From Saussurea involucrata (lineage: Eukaryota; Streptophyta; Magnoliopsida; Asterales; Asteraceae): DNA of 64,000 nt. Position numbers and translations under genes: made by a program. A model generated the notes under the pieces. That model was not told where the DNA came from, did not search any database, and saw only the letters and a list, made by a program, of their open reading frames with translations. Of the stretch, positions 9,755 through 20,290 are shown one piece after another. The first letter of the stretch is position 1. Each line of letters starts with the position of its first letter. The stretch is taken from assembly GCA_033807775.1 (NCBI GenBank), contig CM066321.1, positions 42,570,850 through 42,634,849 of the forward strand. The letters run 5' to 3'.

Positions 9755-12034
9755 ATGGCCGCCCCTGGAAATTAAGAGCATGTCATCGCCCAAATGTATC
9801 AGGAGTTAGAAGTTGCGCAGAATCAAATCAATGCCATGGCTGAGCAAAGTCGAAGAGCAGCTGAGGAAATCGCGCGGCTAAGAAATCCCTTCGGGCCTCA
9901 GAGCGGTCCTAGGCCATTCGTCCAAAATCCAGGTCCAAGATCGTTTGGCCAGAGCTGTCCTAGACCATTCGTTCAGAATCCGGGTCAAGGATCGCACGGG
10001 CAAAATCCAGGATCCGCTCCTTTCATGCAGAATCCAAGACCAGGACCATTCGTTCAAAACCAGCACCCAGGTCCATTCATGCAAAATCAGCAACCGGGGG
10101 CATTCAATCCAAATCCCCAGTTTGGGACGGTTCCTCCTCAACATCTGAGAACGCCACCCATGAATAATGGACCGCAGCTGTTTCAGAATGGATCGCAGCC
10201 GTTTCAGAATGGGTCGCAGCCGTTTAAGAATGGGTCGCAGCCATATTCAATCCCTTTCAACGGAGACGCCAATGGTTCGTCATATGGCAACGGCACCAGT
10301 TCAGGAGTTGATCCTCTGGCAGGTGCTAATCCCGATCCTAATGATCCCGTCGCCCAGCGATTAAAGATGCTAGAAGATCAGAACGAGCGTGTTCTGTCCC
10401 TACTCGCTAAGCTACCCAGGGCAGCCGTGCCTGTCGACGTCGAGCCACGCTCAGGATATCAAGCGTCGCCTTTCGTCTATTAGATTGTGACTGTCGATGT
10501 CCCAAAGAAATTCAACATCCATGCCTTCACACCCAATTATTCGGGGGTGATCGATCCGACGGAACACATCGCGCAGTATAAACAACTCATGTGGACGGTC
10601 TCGATCCAACACATGTATCAAGAAGTATGCATGTGTAAGAGCTTTGGGGCGACTCTCACTGGTCCTGCCCTCCAATGGTTGATCATTCTCAAACCTAAAT
10701 CCATCGGGTCGTTCGGTGAGTTGGTCAATCAATTCTCTCAGCAGTTCGCCAGCAATCGCAAGATGGAGAAGCAGACCAGTGACCTGTATTATGTCGTGCA
10801 AAAGGCTAATGAATCTATCCGAAGTTATTTCAACAGGTTCAATGCAGAGATGATCAGTGTCCGCAATTGTGACATCAAGACCGCGATCGAAGCTTACAAA
10901 CATGGTCTGGATGACAGTTCAGGTTTGTATACTGATTTGACCAAGTATCCCCTAGAGAATTTCGAAGATGTTCGAGCTCGAACCTTAGCATATATGAGGG
11001 TAGAAGACGATGCTACCTTTCGTTGCAAGCATACCGACGACAAGAGGTCATTAGGGGTGAAGAAGCCAGAGTTCAAAACCAAGGCAGTATGCAGGCCAGA
11101 GCCCGCACGTCAAATCTTGAACGTCTGGTTCAAGACAAAAGCGGAAGCCAAGACCGTAACCAAATTCCCTCAGTACCCCAAGATATCCTCCTATGGATTC
11201 AAAGGGTCCACTAAAGACTTGGTCGAAGCGCTGAAAACCACCTAGGCAACCATCCATTCGCCAAAGAAATCCGATCAGGACGACGCCAAGAAAGATAAGT
11301 CAAAGTGGTGCGACTTCCATGTCGACCATGGTCATGTGACAGACGATTGCATAGCTCTAAAAAAGGAGCTAGCATATCATGTCCCGAAAGGAAACCTCAA
11401 GGATATCATCGACTACGTCGTATCTCCAGCTAGCGACGTTCGACCGCCACCCCCCGAGCATGCTAAGGTCGTCAAGCATCACACCAGTCAAGCACCTAAC
11501 GATCGGCCTATCTTGCGTTTGTCGAGACCAAAAGAAGATCTAGAGTTAGAAGCTATGAAGATCACGTTCGACCAAGACGACCTCGGCGACTCGTATCAGA
11601 AACATCATGACGGGTTGATCATTCAACTCACGATTGGTAATTGTTTAATCCGACGAGTCCTGGTCGATGGAGGCAGTTCAGCGAACGTCATCTTCCTTAA
11701 TACCGCTAAGGCCATGGGAATCGACCGATCGGAAATCACCCGACGCTCGACGACCTTGGTCGGATTCAACGGGGAAGCGACAAATACCTTTGGAGAGATC
11801 GTCTTGTCAGTCTATGCCGGAGGAATCAACAAGCAGACCAAGTTCAGCGTCATCGATTGTGTGTCGGCCTATAATATCATCTTAGGTCGACCATGGATCC
11901 ATGAAATGAAAGTCGTTCCCTCGACGTATCACCAGATCATGAAGTTCCCTATGCCGTGGGTAATCCAGGAGATAAAAAGTGAGCCAAAAGTCGCTTGTGA
12001 TTGCTATAAGACCACTCGGAAGCCGCGGAAATAG
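9755..12034 (+). pseudogene. Tat-1 gag and protease
   Basis: One frame runs from ATG 9755 (MAAPGN) to TAG 12034 with three internal stops: just after MAAPGN, at 10481-10483 and at 11243-11245. The first about 170 residues are low-complexity and rich in Pro, Gln, Asn, Gly and Phe, with repeats of the FVQNPGP and NGSQPFQ type. The gag core follows (FNIHAFTPNYSGVIDPTEHI, GPALQWLIIL, IRSYFNRFNAEM). A degenerate knuckle WCDFHVDHGHVTDDC lies near 11306. The protease is near 11650-11710 with VLVDGGSSANVIF, the DGG form seen in this lineage, and YNIILGRPWIH. The frame ends without any RT. The element is therefore gag-PR only and, being broken, is dead as well as non-autonomous. Confidence 0.88.
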
Positions 12035-12822
12035 ACCTTCTATTGTGGCGACTCACGACGACATTTAGTGTATCGTCTTAAAATCGCCACAAGGGGGCAA
12101 GATGGTAGCAATAATCAAGACATCCCAAGTTGGGACACGACGCATCAGAAAAGGTGCATCTTCTAAACCCTTTTCTATTTTTTCATACGATTTTTTACAA
12201 CGACGAATACTGACTGAAGCATCGGAGGGTCATTGGTTAGCCAACGACCAACCTCTGACATCGTTTTAACGCAGGATCGCATGATATGAGTTATTAAGTC
12301 TTCTATACGACTTTAAATCTCGTCGCATGATACAAATGATCAAGTTTGTGACCTGCTTATTTTGTCACAGGGATGCATGATCCAGGAACATCGTACGATT
12401 TAATTCTATAATCGTAATACTCAACAGACGCCTGATCTAAGTTTCTGGACTTAGAAAATTTTGTATGTTCTGTATGAGCACATTGATAACATATGTTTTC
12501 TAATATGATTCAGATACATTACTTATATCTTAATCGTTATGAATGCCTTAATCGAATGTACATATGCTTGCCAATGTGATCTTAAAGAACGAAAACCTTA
12601 AGGTTTGTGTGCCAGTCTTTGTAACTGCAATAGATGCCTAAGTCGCACGATTCCTTGTTTACCTAGCGAATTCTACAAGTTAATACTATACTTATTAGCA
12701 AATCGCATGGATTGAAGCAATGTGTGAACAAAAGAGTAAATTTCATTCATAAACGAACGATTACATCAGATAACCCGATCACTAATGATCGGGCGGGAAG
12801 ATAGAAGTTATACAAATTTATC
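12035..12822. other. Tat-1 non-coding spacer between gag-PR and the antisense gene
   Basis: No ORF or RT/integrase remnant could be read on either strand. The sequence is AT-rich, with several stretches around CGTCG/CGAC. An intact Tat element would carry RT, RNase H and integrase here, about 4 kb, so the whole pol domain has been lost or was never present in this subfamily. Confidence 0.6.
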
Positions 12823-13919
12823 CTATGGCTGAGGAGGAGTGTCGGTCGCGTGAGGAGTGTCGGTCGCGTCTTTTCCCAAGGGCTCGCCCACCTCTTCCTC
12901 TTTGGCCTCCTTCTCGTCGTCAGAGTCAATATCTATTGCGGACCCGACCTCTTGTAGAAAGTAAGCAAGCTCGACCGACGCTTGGGCCATAGGGTTTTGT
13001 CCCGAAAAGTGTTGCCTAATTATGGCAGCTCGAGCGATCAGTCGAGCCAGAGCAAAGGTAGACGCAGCATCTTCCTTTAGTTTTCCTACCTCCTTCTCCA
13101 GACTGACCACCTTAGCCTCGGAGTCCTCAACTTCCTTCTCCTTCGTGACCAAGGACTCCCTCACCTTGATCAGCTCCTCTCTTTGACCATCAATCATTGA
13201 CAAGGATTGATTTAGACGATTGTTTACCTCGTCCGTCACACGACCAACGATCTCCAATTTTTTTTTGGCCTCGTCGAGCTGCCGGGACATAGCCTCTTCA
13301 CGTTCCACGGCGACGTTCGCCCTGGCCAACGCCGCGTTTCCCCTCTCAAGGGCACAAGATACCAGATCCTTAATCTTCTCTGTTTCCGCACGCAAGGCAA
13401 GAGAAGATTGAAGTGTCTGTACAAAGAAACATGTCAGTAAACATTTGACAAAAGCTAAGAAAACATAAAAAAACACAAGAGGAAACAAATCCGTCCCGGA
13501 TAGGACGTCATCGACCATGAAGTCCGAAGGCAACGTAAAGTTAACCTTCGTGACTTTAGCCTCTCCCGTCACGTGCTCCTTACCCTTGTCGGTCGACAAA
13601 GGAACCGATGTGGCAGATGGAGACTTCCTCGACTTTGCTGTCGTCGCCGGTGGCGCAGAACTAATAGGTGTCGCAGCAATCGGACTAGAAGACGTCTTCG
13701 TCTTCCTAGGCGATGCGACCTTCGCCTTCTCAGGCATATTGACTCTCGATGAGCCATCAACCTTCGAAGACGGTTCCTTCGGGATCGTCATCCACGTCTT
13801 CGGTAAAACCCCCGACTCAATTGTCGAGGCCTGAAGTCTCCTCTCCTTGCCCTTACGGGTGAGCTCGAGATGAGCTGCTCTTTTGGCCGAGATCGTCGGC
13901 ACCTTCGTTTGAGACTCTC
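12823..13919 (-). pseudogene. Tat-1 antisense gene, 3' exons (Lys-rich coiled-coil region)
   Basis: On the - strand an open frame begins after a plausible 3' splice site TTTCTAG (ending at 13920) and reads ESQTKVPTISAKRAAHLELT onward. It has a Ser/Lys/Pro-rich basic section (KAKVASPRKTKTSSSP), then a long coiled coil (ALRAETEKIKDL, ALARANVAVEREEAMSRQL, EVEDSEAKVVSLEKEVGKLK), and an acidic tail ending near 12823. A hydrophobic run (FPLVFFYVFLAFVKCLLTCFF) in the middle is probably an unspliced intron, since it ends in a TTTGTACAG-like acceptor. N-terminal globular domain plus C-terminal coiled coil is the layout of plant 'putative gypsy-type transposase/transposon' proteins (PF04195-like; family call by resemblance). 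The 5' exons lie at 19132-19937, beyond Copia-3. Confidence 0.65.
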
Positions 13920-14000
13920 CTAGAAACATATGAGACAGAAATATTACACGACGAACATAGGAGAAAAATATCAGAATCAAGCAATATGAAGGTACACTTA
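13920..14000 (-). other. Predicted intron of the Tat-1 antisense gene
   Basis: On the - strand GACTG/GTAAGTG (donor at 14001/14000) leads to TTTCTAG/GAGAG (acceptor at 13920). Size and signals are those of a plant intron. The phase cannot be confirmed, because Copia-3 sits eleven bases upstream of the donor and the junction is imprecise. Confidence 0.5.
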
Positions 14001-14011
14001 CCAGTCATCTC

Positions 14012-14170
14012 TGTTAGGTCTAGATCACATGATATCTTTCACATAACTTTTCACGCATATCTTTTGAGAGAGAAACTCATTGTAATATCTTGCAATTCAC
14101 AGATTGTTAATAAATCATATGACCAGTTGCTGTGAATACGATCTTGAATGTTCATATTTGATTGTAAGAT
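14012..14170 (+). repeat. Copia-3 5' LTR (internally deleted)
   Basis: It begins TGTTAGGTCTA, close to the TGTTAGATCTA start of the 3' LTR. It then jumps to the last about 140 bp of the LTR (TTTCACATAACTTTTCACGC to GATTGTAAGA). About 380 bp of LTR is missing compared with 18593-19131, including the region with the TATA-like box. Confidence 0.75.
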
Positions 14171-14183
14171 TGGTATCAGAGCC
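14171..14183 (+). other. Copia-3 primer binding site
   Basis: TGGTATCAGAGCC directly follows the LTR and is complementary to plant initiator tRNA-Met. Confidence 0.9.
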
Positions 14184-14655
14184 AATCAACAAAAAAATTC
14201 GTCCAAGAGTGTGTTTGATCGCGTTCTTGAAGTTTCTTGATCAATTCGACAATTGATTCCGCTGCTGCTAACAATTCTTGAATTCCTAACAATTCTTGAA
14301 TTCGTTTCTATCATTGATTCAAAAATTTGAATTTGTCTTTATGTTGAATCGATATCTTATAATCATGTCATTCAAAGATTTTCTCTCTATGCTGATTAAT
14401 TCTCGAAATTAAACAGAGATCACAGGTATGTTTTCGAAATTCTTGATTGGTTTCTTGATCAATGTGATTATATCTGCTGCATGTTGATTAGTATTCAAAT
14501 TTTTTGTTGAAAAGAAGATTTCATTAATTCATGTACTCTAACTGTTTGATAAAATGCATGTGACAGATTTGATTAGTTCATGCATATTCTAGATCTGTGT
14601 TGATTCTCAGTTTTGATCATAATTCATAGTTGATATTTGAATTTTTCATTTCATC

Positions 14656-15905
14656 ATGCCTGAGATTGTTGAAGTTTTTGTGAGACCTGCAAGTTCTATA
14701 ACCAGTTCAGACAATTTAAAAAAATTAAGTCCTGTAAAAGCAAAAGAAACAATTTCTGAAACAAAAACTGAGATTGCTCATTTAAGCAAGATTGCTAATC
14801 TTCAAGCAAAACAAGATGAAAATACAAAAGTTATAAAGATTTTGCAAAAAGAGAAATCTGATTTTCTAAAGGATTTTGAAAAGGTTCAAGAAAACATAAA
14901 GTTGTTAGAAAAAGAGAATGTTGATTTGAAAGAGAAAGGCAATTTTAGAAGAAAGATGTTGACAGAGTCTGAAAATAGAATCAAATCATGTGAAATGAAA
15001 AATTGTCAACTCTTGAAACAAATCTATGATTTTGAACAAGTTCTTATACTTGAAAGAGAAAATTTTGAGAAAGAGAGAAGAAACTTTCAAACTGAGAGGA
15101 AAGGTTTTGAAACAAAGTCTGTTCAATTATCTCTGAAAATTTCTGATTTGGAGAAAAAGAAAACAGGAATGTTTTTCAAAAAGAAAAGAATGGTTTTGAG
15201 AAAAAGAAAACAGGAATGTTAAATGAGTTTTCTGTAAAGATCAATGAGTTGGAGAAAGAGTTAGAAGATGGAATGAAAGAGACTGAAAAGAAGAAGGTAA
15301 ATGGCTTTAAAGAAAAATGCTTAAAAGATGAGTTTGAGAAGGAAAAGAAAGTTTTTCATTTGGAGATAAGGAGGCTTATTAAGAAATTATCTGATTTATC
15401 AACTAAAATCATGATAGAGAGGAAGTCCAAATCTGATTTGCAGTCAAGGTTTGATTTGTATGTTAAAAAGTTTAGGGAATTTGAAACGAAAGTTGTTGAC
15501 AAATCAAATCATAGTTCAAAAGATCAGATTCGTTCTTCTAATCTGTTTTATGATTCTGCTATTGATAAATCTTATAATTGTTCTTTTAAAAAGATAAAAA
15601 TGGAATGGAGAGTTAAAGGAACAACTTCCAATAAAGAAGTGCCAAAATCAAAGGTTCCTAATTCAAATGTCAAGAAGAACAATACATTTCAAAGAAAATC
15701 TTTTGTTAAACCTGATGTGATTTATTCTGTAAATCAATTAGTCAGAATTGCACAAAAGAAACTTTGTTGTTCATATTGTGGGACTAATGATTTTGTGAAC
15801 AAGAATTTTATTCAGCACTGGTATGGTTCTTATAGAATATCTGCATATGCCACTGCACCTAACAAACCTGGACCCAAGTTCATATGGGTACCAAAGTCAA
15901 CTTAA
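14656..15905 (+). pseudogene. Copia-3 gag remnant: coiled coil plus gag C-terminal region
   Basis: ATG 14656 opens a charged, coiled-coil-rich protein (KEKSDFLKDFEKVQENIKLL, LERENFEKERRNFQTERKGF). A frame change near 15200-15216 coincides with a duplicated stretch of about 23 bp. The second part ends KSFVKPDVIYSVNQLVRIAQ, CCSYCGTNDFV, GPKFIWVPKST and TAA at 15903. The same end, including the TAA, occurs in the - strand fragment at 30442-30664, and a close version in Copia-C gag at 54981. The usual copia gag core (UBN2-like) and a true CCHC knuckle are absent. The protein has lost capsid and enzyme parts and may only have kept sequence needed in cis. Confidence 0.75.
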
Positions 15906-16342
15906 TATGTATTGCAGGTTATTCATGGGTAGAGCTGAATGAATGATCCATACCGACACATGACTGAAAACAGATGCTGTGCTTAATTGAGAATTTTGAC
16001 TTTTGGATAATTCAGTCCAAAACTCGGTCTGAATGTGATTATGGACTTACAATTGGTCTCTTCTTGATTATGGATTTCTGATTCATACAGATCAATTTGT
16101 TGATTTTGAAGAATTTTTTTTGAAAAGTTCTGTTTACTATGGGGTTATCGAAATCATAGTTGTGGGTGTTTTTGGTAGAAAACATTTCCAGAGAATGTGT
16201 TCAGAATCACATTCTGAGCAATCCTGTAAATTTTGGTTGAAAAATTCTAATTTTTGAGCAAGTTATGGTGATTTGAAGTTCAGAATGTTCAAAAATCACA
16301 AAATCCAAACATTTTTCTAAGGCATTTTCTCTGGATAGTTTT

Positions 16343-16481
16343 ATCAGAATTCTGACTCTGTTACTCAGAAGTTCTGACTCTACTACTCAGAATTCTGACT
16401 CAACTAATCAGAATTCTGACTCTGATACTTAGAATTTTGAGCAAGTTACTCAGAATTCTGACTCAACTACTCAAAATTTGG
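16343..16481 (+). repeat. Degenerate 21-22-bp tandem repeat in Copia-3
   Basis: About six imperfect copies of ACTCAGAATTCTGACTCTGTT. The core CAGAATTCTG is palindromic. The same word, with AGTTCTGAG variants, recurs through the 3' LTR (18620-18800). Confidence 0.8.
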
Positions 16482-17201
16482 ATTTTTGATATCTAATGAG
16501 GAATCATCGTAGATGATTACCAAAATCTCTTGATTTTGCAGGATTATCTTGATTTGAGAGGGAATATTGTCTCAAAATTTGATCTGATTGTTTCAAGATA
16601 ATGTTCAAAACCCGTGATTCAACGTTTTAGGTTTTTGAACATATCAGTTCAAAACCCGTACTTAAATGACTATGGCTTCTGAATAATTCAGTTCAGGACC
16701 CGTACTTCAGAGACTAAGACTTCTAAACAAATCAGTTTAGAACCCATACTTCTCAGGTGATATCCTTAACTGTCATATTTTTTTGTTTCAAGGAACAAGT
16801 GGTGAAAGGTAACATTGTATTATGTTTTATTTCCATTGCTTTGAATGTTTGAATCTTAACAAATTTAATTCAATGATATGAATTTTTTTTTAATTTTCAT
16901 TAAATGAATGAAATGTGTATCAAAGATGATTTTAGAAGTATTTCTGTATTATCTAAGATATATTTGTTTCAACTTTCATTTCTGAAATAAATCGAAAGGT
17001 TAGCAAAACATGAATGAAATTATGCTGAATGCTCAATGTTATGTAAATCTAGACTTATATAGAATATAATGCACAAAAAGCCTAAATGTCAGAATGATGG
17101 ATGGAAACAAAAATATGGGGGAAGTACTACGTTTTAGAACCAAGTGATTGAGATGCAATAAATATATATAAAATCATTTAGTTTGAAAGTTTGTACCTAT
17201 G

Positions 17202-17471
17202 GCCTTTCTGGTTTGGGAGATTAAGTCCTAAGGGGTGCTAGTCACCTAGTCCCTAAGATCAATTGGTCTAGGATCGGCTGACCCAAATCCTGCAATAGAA
17301 CCAGATAGAAAGCCATGTTCTACTGGTACAAATGGGTTTAAGATATATCGATGTAGCCTTTCTGGTTTGGGAAATTAAGTTCCAAGGGGTGCTTGTCACC
17401 TAGCACCTAAGACCAACTGGTCTGGGATATGCTGACCCAAATCCTGCTATAGAACCAGATAGAAAGTCATG
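17202..17471 (+). repeat. 154-bp direct duplication in Copia-3
   Basis: GCCTTTCTGGTTTGGGA begins at 17202 and again at 17356. About 116 bp after each start are near-identical, through AACCAGATAGAAAG. Confidence 0.85.
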
Positions 17472-17507
17472 TTTAACGATGTATCTTATTCTTACTAAAC
17501 TTTTTGA

Positions 17508-17605
17508 TTAAAAGATGCCAATGTGCACAAAATTAAAAGATGTCAATGAGCACAAAATTAAAAGATGCCAATGTGCACAAAATTAAAAGATGCCAATGAG
17601 CACAT
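17508..17605 (+). repeat. 25-bp tandem repeat, four copies, in Copia-3
   Basis: The unit TTAAAAGATGCCAATGTGCA plus five bases starts at 17508, 17533, 17558 and 17583. Copies alternate ATGTGCAC and ATGAGCAC. There is no spacer diversity, so this is an ordinary tandem repeat. Confidence 0.92.
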
Positions 17606-18036
17606 ATCTCTTGAAACTTTGGGAAAATTCAAAGTCGCAATAAACCTGTAAATGTGTGAAAATCCTGATTTTGGACAAATAGTGTGAGTAGAGCAAGGTA
17701 TTCGTATATGTTTTTAGAATTGCATATTCTTGAAGCTAATCATATTTCGCATGCTAAGCACACCAAATAGATTTAATAAAGGGATTGAAACAGAACATTT
17801 TTAACTTGATATGCAATGATGACTTGTATTTGAATCCAAACACATGCATTTGATTTCATTTGATTGAAAAATCTGATAAATTTCATTAAGTTGGATTTCT
17901 TTTGTAAAATTTTCAAATGATCAAATGTTAGTAGTTATCAAGTGTAATTCAGTGAATCTTATTTTCCTTGTATAAATGTTTTCATTAAAGCACTATATTT
18001 GAAATGAATAATTTTAATGAAATATATGCATACTTT

Positions 18037-18592
18037 CAGGGGGAGAAAACAAATTGCTCTATAATTCTTATTTTGAGGGGGAGCAAGGTTATTCATTAAG
18101 GAGGAGAAAAAGCATAGACTTCATTCGAAGAAAAAGCATCGCTAAAGTTTTGAAAATCAAGGGGGAGAAAAGCTAAAGATTTTGAAGATGATTTTGCTTT
18201 CCAAAACTTTAGGGGGAGAAAAGCTAAAGATTTTGAAGATTGATATGGTTTTTGTACAGAAATAACAAAAGAGAGAAATGTTATTTTAAGAAGGAGAAGA
18301 GGAAAAGAAAACTGATCGGTTGTTTCTTATAAAGAAATCTTATGAAAGCTGAAATGAAGATGAGAATTGTCATTTCAAGGGGGAGCAAAGAAAAAGCAAA
18401 TATATAACATAAATCAATTTGGAAATCATTGTTGTTGCTAATTAAAGACTGACCAGAAGTTGTTAACTCAGATTATTCAGAATTCTGAGCAAAAGTTGTC
18501 AAAGCATTCAGAAGAGCTCCTTCTGAAGATTGTTCCTGCTCTAAGAATTTGATGATGAAAAGTACAAGTGTGTTTGACAAAAAGGGGGAGAT
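18037..18592 (+). repeat. Repeated polypurine-tract-like GGGGGAG blocks before the Copia-3 3' LTR
   Basis: GGGGGAG or GGAGGAG blocks recur near 18038, 18077, 18101, 18160, 18211, 18290, 18378 and 18584; only the last adjoins the LTR and is the working PPT. The block around CTTTCCAAAACTTTAGGGGG is duplicated. It matches the - strand LTR-F sequence just before its own LTR (34397 and 36513), so the two families share this end region. Confidence 0.8.
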
Positions 18593-19131
18593 TGTTAGAT
18601 CTAAGTTTTGTCAAAAACACAAGTGTTGAGTTCTGAGTAAGAAGACTAAAGAAGACTCAGAAGACTCAGAAGTTCTGAGTAGAAGACTCAGAAGTTCTGA
18701 GTGAGAAATCTCTAAAAGATTCTAAGTGTTGGATTCTGACTAGAAGGTTCAGAGTTCTGAGTAGGAGACTCAGAACTTCTGACTATGAAGACAAATGTTC
18801 TGAAGCGCTTATTCAGAAGTATGTTCAGAATTCATATCTTGGGATATTCTCTGTTATATTCAGTTACTAATTAGGACACGTGTAATTGTTCTATTAGTCT
18901 GTTTCTCATATGTACTGTAGCTTTAGCTTTTCTCTACAGTATATATAGGTGTTAGCAACAGTTTGCTAACGAATCTTTGATATGATCTTTGGCTAATCTT
19001 TCACATAACTTTTCACGCATATCTTTTGAGAGAGAAACTCATTGTAATATCTTGCAATTCACAGATTGTTAATAAATCATATGACCAGTTGCTGTGAATA
19101 TGATCTTGAATGTTCATATTTGATTGTAAGA
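18593..19131 (+). repeat. Copia-3 3' LTR
   Basis: It begins TGTTAGATCTAAG right after the PPT. It contains many AGAAGTTCTGAGT words and a TATATATAG box near 18946, and its last about 140 bp match 14030-14170. It ends near GATTGTAAGATT. Confidence 0.82.
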
Positions 19132-19937
19132 TTAGATCCTGGACTTACAATCTCTTCTTCTCTTTTCAACTTTTCCTCTGTCTCTTCTTCTTCCTCCTCT
19201 GCACGTGTTCCTCCCCGGTTCTCTCCTAAGAATACCAGATCCTCGTCGTCGTCCGCCAATGGTCGTGCGATGAACGATCGCTCGACAGTGCTGAACTCTA
19301 AAAACGCTTAAACCTTTGTTTGAGAATTGGCGTAAGGCTTCACGTCCTCAAATTTTATAGCTGTTAGCCCATAAAAAGCAAGTTAGGAATCAGCCAAAGA
19401 TTATAAACAACATACGACAATGCAACTATAAAACCTCACCCGACGTATTCCAGCCAGCCCTAATCCAGTTGCTCTCAGAGTCGAGAGTCGACTTGCGCAC
19501 AAACGCATACCTAGTTTTCCACTTACGATCGTTACAGCGGTCTGTAAAACAAGGGTTTTATCGCCTTTATATCTAGAAAACAGGCTATAACGGTGACATT
19601 TATCTCTCTTGACTTGGTAGGCTAAGAGAAGATCGCGCACGTTCATGGGAGATTTCCATTTTTCAGTGAGGCGTTCGATCACTTGTATCACCCTCCAAAA
19701 TTGGGGCATTAATTGAGCTGGCGACAAATCGAACTCGGTCATGAAGGCCTTGGCTAAAGACAAATAAGGCCATTCAAACCCTATCTTAAAAGGATATCCG
19801 TAGATGACTACGAACCTATCAGAGCAAAAGTCAGGTCGAGTCTGACCTGCTTTAATCAATGTTATCCCCGTAGGGATTTTTGCTAGACTCCTAAGATCGT
19901 CAAGATCTTCAATAGAACTAACAGGTTCTGTCGACAT
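19132..19937 (-). pseudogene. Tat-1 antisense gene, 5' exons (globular domain)
   Basis: The - strand gene starts at ATG 19937 (MSTEPVSSIEDLDDL). An in-frame ATG at 19964 is possible, but the shorter start fits the leader better. Exon 1 (19440-19937) holds FSWP-style blocks typical of plant transposon-associated proteins: FEWPYLSLAKAFM, LSPAQLMPQFWRVIQVIERL, and, after a one-base frame change near 19550, RKWKTRYAFVRKSTL. A phase-1 intron (19361-19439, GTGAGG to CTAACAG) joins to exon 2 (IKFEDVKPYANSQTK, one stop, then FSTVERSFIARPLADDDED and a Glu-rich run). Copia-3 interrupts exon 2 at 19132. It resembles the PF04195-like antisense ORFs of Tat/Ogre elements; function unknown. Confidence 0.72.
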
Positions 19938-20161
19938 TCCTAAAAATCCTAAAAAGTTTCTCAAAGATTTCTATCGATAAACTGATAAAAGACTAGAGAA
20001 TCGTACCTTATATGGGTGCCTAACCTTCGAAATCTCTAAACCAATCGAAAATCTTTCGCAAGATTAAAAAGGATTCGGCGACGAACAAGCAAGTGAATAC
20101 AGAAAAATCTCTCCTAAAAAAGCTCTCTGAAATTGTAAAAGGAAAGTATCCATCGTGGTCT

Positions 20162-20172
20162 CTATTTATATA
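20162..20172 (-). promoter_or_regulatory. TATA box for the Tat-1 antisense gene
   Basis: TATATAAATAG on the - strand lies about 225 bp upstream of ATG 19937, in a context (CTTTATATAAATAGAG) typical of plant core promoters. Transcription would start near 20135. Confidence 0.65.
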
Positions 20173-20290
20173 AAGGATCATGTCAAAAACGAATCCCTCG
20201 ATGATCGACACGGGTCCTCGTCTTTTCATATGACCCACGGATCGCAGACACCTGGCAATGACAGCTGCTTAGCATAATCGTGCGTCAGCA

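Larger units (their letters stand above)
15906..18578 (+). other. Copia-3 non-coding 3' region
   Basis: This long AT-rich stretch has no usable ORF. It starts with a protease scrap (RHMTENRC) and then holds several short tandem or dispersed repeats, listed separately. It also has three diverged copies of a motif of about 50 bp around CAGTTCAAAACCCGTACTT at 16604-16760. A related motif recurs on the - strand in Copia-G (30040-30200). Confidence 0.7.
14012..19131 (+). mobile_element. Copia-3: non-autonomous SIRE-like element inside the Tat-1 antisense gene
   Basis: LTR ends are recognisable at 14012-14170 (internally deleted) and 18593-19131. A Met-type PBS lies at 14171 and a PPT AAAAGGGGGAGAT directly before 18593. 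The only coding remnant is a gag-like coiled-coil ORF at 14656-15905, followed by a scrap of protease (RHMTENRC, about 15950). Integrase, RT and RNase H are missing. No clean target duplication was found; AGATC occurs at both junctions (14022-14026 and 19133-19137), but this conflicts with a left end at 14012. It interrupts an exon of the antisense gene. Confidence 0.8.

Noticed and set aside
14022..14026. AGATC as target duplication of Copia-3 (with 19133-19137)
   Set aside because: It would place the left end inside the sequence that matches the LTR start (TGTTAG at 14012). Chance or microhomology is as likely.
17508..17605. CRISPR-like regular array
   Set aside because: The units are contiguous, with no unique spacers, inside a plant retroelement. 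The 31-bp array at 50350 fails for the same reason.
19296..19313. Possible 18-bp intron in the antisense gene
   Set aside because: Too short to be spliced. The 18 bp keep the frame and contain one TAA, so a point mutation to a stop explains it better.
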